From assembly GCA_044508495.1 (NCBI GenBank), contig JBIQHP010000048.1:1-16837 (forward strand): a stretch of DNA of 16,837 nucleotides, written 5' to 3'. Positions 13,327-16,837 of the stretch are shown one piece after another. Origin of the DNA: Terrimesophilobacter sp044508495. GTDB lineage: Bacteria > Actinomycetota > Actinomycetes > Actinomycetales > Microbacteriaceae. The translations under genes and the position numbers were made by a program. The notes under the pieces are model-generated. The model did not search any database. It was not told where the DNA came from and worked only from the letters and a program-made list of their open reading frames with translations. Position 1 is the first letter of the stretch. Each line of letters begins with the position of its first letter.

Positions 13327-16300
13327 CGACTCCCCTGCCCTGGCGACTCAGCTCGACGAGCACGGCTCCCGCGTTCGCGTACTGTCCGGCGGGAACGAGC
13401 GAGCGGAAGGCCCCGCCCGTCCCGTGCGCGGCGGCGAGCTCCTCGAGGTTCGAGAACGCGCCGTCGAACGACTCTGCCGAGCGTACCTCGATCCCCGGTG
13501 CGAGCGTCTCCTCGGCGATCACGGCGGAGAACCCGGCGACCGACGCCGCCTCGTCGGCGGACTCGAGATACAGGCGGAGATCGATGCGGTCGCTCACGTC
13601 GAGACCGGCGGAGCGGCGGGTGTCCTGCACCGCCCGGATGATGTCGCGGGCGAGGCCCTCGGCCTCCAGCTCCGGAGTCGTCGCCGTGTCGAGCACGACG
13701 AAGCCCTCCGTGTCGAGGAAGGAGATCGCGTTCGCCGGGTCGGCCGATTCGAGCACGAGCTCGAACTCGCCCTCGAGCAGCGCGGTGCCGCCCGCCGTGA
13801 CGATGCCGCCGTCGACGCTCCAGTCGCCGGATCTGGACGCCTGGATGATGCGCTGGACATCCTTGCCGACGCGCGGGCCGAGCGCCCGGGCGTTGATCGA
13901 GAGCCGGCGCGTGATGCCGAAGTCGCCGAGGCTTCCCTCGGTGAGCGGAGCGAAGGCGATGTCCTTGACGTTGAGCTCGTCGCTCAGGATGTCGGCGAAC
14001 GCCTCGAGCCCGGTGCTGTCCCCGACGACCGTGAGCAGCGGCAGCGGGAGCCGCACCCGCCTGCTCGTCGACTTGCGCAGCGCGAGTCCGGCCGAGGCGA
14101 TCTCCCGCACGCGGTCCATGGCCGAGACGAGGGCGTCGTCCGCAGGGAAGAAGCCCGCGTCGGGCCAGTCCTCGAGGTGGACGCTGCGGCCTCCGGTGAG
14201 CCCCTTCCAGACCGTCTCGGTGACGAGCGGGGCGAGCGGGGCCGCGACGCGGGTGAGCGTCTCGAGCACGGTGTAGAGGGTGTCGAAGGCGTCGCGCCAC
14301 TCGGGCGAGCCGTCGTCGCCGGCCCAGAACCGGTCACGGCTGCGCCGGACGTACCAGTTCGTGAGAACGTCGGCGAAGTCGCGCAGCTTCGCGGAGGCCA
14401 TGGGCGAGTCGAGCGCCTCGAGGTCGGCGGTGACATCGACCACGAGCCGGCGGGTCTTGGCGAGCAGGTAGCGGTCGAGCACATGGGTCGAGTCGGTGCG
14501 CCAGGTGGCATGGTAGCCCTGCCCCTCCGTCGGTGGAGCAGCCGCGTTCGCGTAGAGGGCGAAGAAGTAGTAGGTGTTCCAGAGCGGGAGCAGGAACTCG
14601 CGCACGCCGGCGCGGATCGCCTCCTCCGTGACGCTGATGTTGCCGCCCCGGATGACCGACGACGACATGAGGAACCAGCGCATGGCATCCGCGCCGTCCC
14701 GGTCGAAGACCTCGGAGACATCCGGGTAGTTGCGCAGGCTCTTGGACATCTTCTGCCCGTCGCTGCCGAGCACGATGCCGTGGCTCAGCACGTTGCGGAA
14801 CGCGGGCCGGTCGAAGATCGCGGTCGAGAGCACGTGCATGACGTAGAACCAGCCGCGCGTCTGCCCGATGTACTCGACGATGAAGTCGGCCGGGCTGTGG
14901 CTCGCGAACCAGTCCTCGTTCTCGAAGGGGTAGTGCACCTGCGCGTAGGGCATCGAGCCGGAGTCGAACCAGACGTCGAGCACGTCTTCGATGCGGCGCA
15001 TGGTCGAGCGTCCGGTCGGGTCATCCGGGTTCGGGCGGGTGAGCTCGTCGATGTAGGGGCGGTGCAGATCCGGCTCGCCCGCGGCGTTGACCGGCAGCCG
15101 TCCGAAGTCGCGTTCGAGCTCGGCGAGCGAGCCGTAGGCGTCGATGCGCGGGTAGGCGGGGTCGTCGCTCTTCCAGATCGGGATGGGCGAGCCCCAGTAG
15201 CGGTTGCGCGAGATCGACCAGTCGCGGGCATTGGAGAGCCACTTGCCGAACTGGCCGTCCTTGACGTTCTCCGGCACCCAGGTGATCTCCTGGTTGAGCT
15301 CGCCCATCCGGTCGCGGAACTCGGGCACCCTCACGAACCAGCTCGACACGGCCTTGTAGATGAGCGGGTTGCGGCACCGCCAGCAGTGCGGATAGCTGTG
15401 GTCGTAGCTCGCGACCCTGAGCAGGCGGCCCATCGCGCGCAGCTGCTTGATGAGCACCGGGTTGGCATCGAAGACCTGGAGCCCCTCGACCCCCTCGATC
15501 TCGGGCAGGAACCGCCCGCCGTCGTCGACCGAGAGGATGACCGGGATGCCCGCCGCGGCGCACACGAGCTGGTCGTCCTCGCCGTAGGCCGGCGCCTGGT
15601 GCACGATGCCGGTGCCCTCGCCGGTCTCGACGTAGTCGGCGACGAGGATCTGCCAGGCGTTCTCGGTGCCGTGCTTTCTGGCATCCGCGTAGTAGTCCCA
15701 CAGCCGCTCGTAGCGGATGCCGGCGAGCTCGCTCCCGGGGACGGTGCGCTCGATCGCCGCGCGGGCCTCCTCCGCGGAGGCATAGCCGAGCTCTTTCGCG
15801 TAGGACGCGATCGTGTCGGTCGCGAGCAGGTAGCGCACCGCGCCGTCCCCTGCCGGCACGACCGCGTACTCGATGCCAGGTCCCACCGCGAGCGCCTCAT
15901 TGGTCGGCAGCGTCCACGGCGTCGTCGTCCAGGCGAGCGCGAGCACGCCGGCGAGATCGAGCACCTCGGCCCGCTCCCCGGTCAGCGGGAAGGTCACCGT
16001 CACGGACTGGTCCTGGCGCGGCTTGTAGACGTCGTCGTCCATCCGCAGCTCATGGTTGGAGAGCGGGGTCTGGTCGCGCCAGCAGTACGGGAGCACGCGG
16101 TAGCCCTCGTAGGCGAGTCCCTTGTCGTAGAGCTGCTTGAAGCCCCAGATGACCGACTCCATGAACCCCGTGTCGAGGGTCTTGTAGTCGTTCTCGAAGT
16201 CGACCCAGCGGGCCATCCTCGTGACGTACTCCTCCCACTCCTTGGTGTACTTGAGCACCGACTCGCGCGCCGCCTGGTTGAAGGCGGCGATGCCCATCTC

Positions 16301-16660
16301 CTCGATCTGGCTCTTGTCGGTGATGCCGAGCTGGCGCTCGGCCTCGAGCTCGGCTGGGAGGCCGTGGGTGTCCCATCCGAATCGGCGGTGGACCTGATGC
16401 CCGCGCATGGTCTGGAAGCGGGGGAAGAGGTCCTTGGCGTAGCCGGTGAGCAGGTGGCCGTAGTGCGGGAGCCCGTTGGCGAAGGGCGGGCCGTCGTAGA
16501 AGACCCACTCCTCGGCGCCCTCGCGCTGCTCGACCGAGGCGCGGAAGGTGTCGTCCTCCGCCCAGAAGGCAAGGATGCGCTCCTCGAGCTCGGGGAAGCG
16601 CGGGCTCGGGCTGAGCGGCTCCGGGTCGCTGCCGCCCTCGGTCGGCCTGGGGTAGGTCAT
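13319..16660 (-). CDS. ileS: Isoleucyl-tRNA synthetase, eukaryote-like type 2
   Basis: IleS charges tRNA-Ile. From the ATG at 16660 the protein has 1113 residues. It shows the ATP site FYDGPPFANGLPHYGHLLTG (HYGH at 66-69), the CP1 editing motif TTTPWTLPTNEAL (about 244-256), a zinc-type CWRC (about 424), DVWFDSGSMPY and DGQKMSKSLRNYP (KMSKS about 636), then the anticodon-binding helices (NWYVRRSRDRFW) and a long C-terminal region. HYGH, where common bacterial IleS has H-I/V-G-H, plus the length, marks the eukaryote-like type 2 enzyme, known for natural tolerance to mupirocin. The ATG at 16660 is preferred over 16669 because GAGGA lies 9 nt before it but touches the other. Expression should be controlled by the T-box upstream. 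It overlaps folC by 8 bases. Confidence 0.97.
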   Translation of the reverse strand: MTYPRPTEGGSDPEPLSPSPRFPELEERILAFWAEDDTFRASVEQREGAEEWVFYDGPPFANGLPHYGHLLTGYAKDLFPRFQTMRGHQVHRRFGWDTHGLPAELEAERQLGITDKSQIEEMGIAAFNQAARESVLKYTKEWEEYVTRMARWVDFENDYKTLDTGFMESVIWGFKQLYDKGLAYEGYRVLPYCWRDQTPLSNHELRMDDDVYKPRQDQSVTVTFPLTGERAEVLDLAGVLALAWTTTPWTLPTNEALAVGPGIEYAVVPAGDGAVRYLLATDTIASYAKELGYASAEEARAAIERTVPGSELAGIRYERLWDYYADARKHGTENAWQILVADYVETGEGTGIVHQAPAYGEDDQLVCAAAGIPVILSVDDGGRFLPEIEGVEGLQVFDANPVLIKQLRAMGRLLRVASYDHSYPHCWRCRNPLIYKAVSSWFVRVPEFRDRMGELNQEITWVPENVKDGQFGKWLSNARDWSISRNRYWGSPIPIWKSDDPAYPRIDAYGSLAELERDFGRLPVNAAGEPDLHRPYIDELTRPNPDDPTGRSTMRRIEDVLDVWFDSGSMPYAQVHYPFENEDWFASHSPADFIVEYIGQTRGWFYVMHVLSTAIFDRPAFRNVLSHGIVLGSDGQKMSKSLRNYPDVSEVFDRDGADAMRWFLMSSSVIRGGNISVTEEAIRAGVREFLLPLWNTYYFFALYANAAAPPTEGQGYHATWRTDSTHVLDRYLLAKTRRLVVDVTADLEALDSPMASAKLRDFADVLTNWYVRRSRDRFWAGDDGSPEWRDAFDTLYTVLETLTRVAAPLAPLVTETVWKGLTGGRSVHLEDWPDAGFFPADDALVSAMDRVREIASAGLALRKSTSRRVRLPLPLLTVVGDSTGLEAFADILSDELNVKDIAFAPLTEGSLGDFGITRRLSINARALGPRVGKDVQRIIQASRSGDWSVDGGIVTAGGTALLEGEFELVLESADPANAISFLDTEGFVVLDTATTPELEAEGLARDIIRAVQDTRRSAGLDVSDRIDLRLYLESADEAASVAGFSAVIAEETLAPGIEVRSAESFDGAFSNLEELAAAHGTGGAFRSLVPAGQYANAGAVLVELSRQGRGVDV

Positions 16661-16669
16661 CGGTCTCAT

Positions 16670-16708
16670 TCCTCGTGTTGAACCTGCTGCGCTGTCTCAA
16701 CACGAGGA
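16670..16708 (-). promoter_or_regulatory. Sequestrator hairpin covering the ileS ribosome-binding site
   Basis: TCCTCGTGTTGA (16697-16708) and TCAACACGAGGA (16670-16681) are perfectly complementary over 12 bp with a 15-nt loop. The 3' arm contains the GAGGA ribosome-binding site of ileS. The 5' arm's CCTCG can alternatively pair with CGAGG next to the T-box (16729-16733), which makes the two folds mutually exclusive. No T tract follows, so this is translational rather than transcriptional control. Confidence 0.85.
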
Positions 16709-16745
16709 CGACGGATGCCGCGGTACCACCTCGCTTGCCGATCCT

Positions 16746-16776
16746 GGTCTCGATACGCGCTGCGCGCTACTCGACC
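16746..16776. repeat. REP-like imperfect palindrome inside the ileS T-box leader
   Basis: The segment begins GGTCTCGATACGCGC and ends GCGCGCTACTCGACC, an imperfect inverted repeat with a very short loop. I recognise this GGTCTCGATACG...CTACTCGACC form from memory as a dispersed intergenic repeat in Microbacteriaceae genomes. Only one copy is in this window, so its repeat nature cannot be shown here. It lies between stem I and the T-box core. Confidence 0.6.
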
Positions 16777-16837
16777 GGCGGAGCGGCCACTCATTGCAGG
16801 CGATGACGGGCCCATCCGTTCGGTTCTACTGACTGCC

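Larger units (their letters stand above)
16661..16837 (-). promoter_or_regulatory. Translational T-box riboswitch of ileS (5' end at window edge)
   Basis: The minus strand holds the T-box core AGGTGGTACCGCGG (about 16718-16731), whose TGGT can pair with the ACCA end of uncharged tRNA-Ile. Upstream, GCAG/CTGC (16833-16836 with 16796-16799) and ACGG/CCGT (16816-16819 with 16806-16809) form a short stem I. Its inner loop has AGTAGAA on the 5' side and an ATC isoleucine codon followed by G (16802-16804) on the 3' side, as expected for a specifier. This is the ultrashort stem I type of actinobacterial ileS T-boxes. Downstream, a 12-bp hairpin (16670-16708) hides the ribosome-binding site. CGAGG at 16729-16733 can pair instead with CCTCG of that hairpin, so uncharged tRNA should free the ribosome-binding site. 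The promoter lies outside the window. Confidence 0.85.

Noticed and set aside
16661..16669. ATG at 16669 as the ileS start
   Set aside because: The GAGGA ribosome-binding site directly touches it; the ATG at 16660 has 9 nt spacing.
13424..16681. Plus-strand open frame of more than 1000 codons opposite ileS
   Set aside because: Its composition (runs of Arg, Glu, Val, Asp, no domain) is what a high-GC gene gives when read on the other strand. The minus strand encodes an unmistakable IleS.
1..16837. CRISPR arrays, insertion sequences, prophage or defence genes
   Set aside because: No direct repeat arrays, transposase motifs or terminal repeats were seen; the gene content is housekeeping.

Overview
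This is high-GC, gene-dense DNA with almost every gene on the minus strand, GTG starts, four-base gene overlaps and a translational T-box in front of ileS. Together with DUF4233, DUF4031, an eukaryote-like (type 2) IleS and the order ileS-folC-DUF4233-ndk / VKOR / rne-rplU-rpmA-obgE-proB-nadD-rsfS-tRNA-Ala, this points to an actinobacterium, most likely Microbacteriaceae. The sequence is a draft scaffold with three 100-N gaps (2681-2780, 6769-6868, 9830-9929). Two interrupt coding sequences and one removes the 3' end of rpmA.

Layout, read in the direction of transcription of the minus strand from the right edge. (1) 16837-11124: an ileS T-box leader with a REP-like palindrome inside it, then ileS, folC, a DUF4233 membrane protein and ndk, all overlapping by 4 or 8 bases, so one translationally coupled operon. 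(2) 11123-10434: a convergent junction with a hairpin, then a plus-strand VKOR-family gene that appears to be leaderless. (3) 10433-7892: a divergent promoter region and a long 5' leader for the RNase E/G gene. (4) 7863-7588: a small plus-strand DUF4031 gene, also probably leaderless, convergent with rne and divergent from rplU. (5) 7541-3508: a clear sigma70-type promoter, rplU, rpmA (end lost in a gap), obgE, proB, a 62-residue membrane protein and nadD. (6) 3511-22: a proline/alanine-rich tail-anchored membrane protein, rsfS, a YdcF/DUF218-like protein, a four-cysteine lipoprotein and tRNA-Ala(GGC).

Most of the genes are housekeeping: translation (IleS, L21, L27, ObgE, RsfS, tRNA-Ala), RNA turnover (RNase E/G), cofactors and nucleotides (FolC, NadD, Ndk), proline synthesis (ProB) and envelope disulfide chemistry (VKOR). 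I see no phage, transposon, CRISPR array or defence system, and I do not claim a new multi-gene system. The points most worth a second look are the REP-like element inside the ileS T-box, the absence of proA after proB, the long structured rne leader, and the uncharacterised genes flanking rsfS and nadD.
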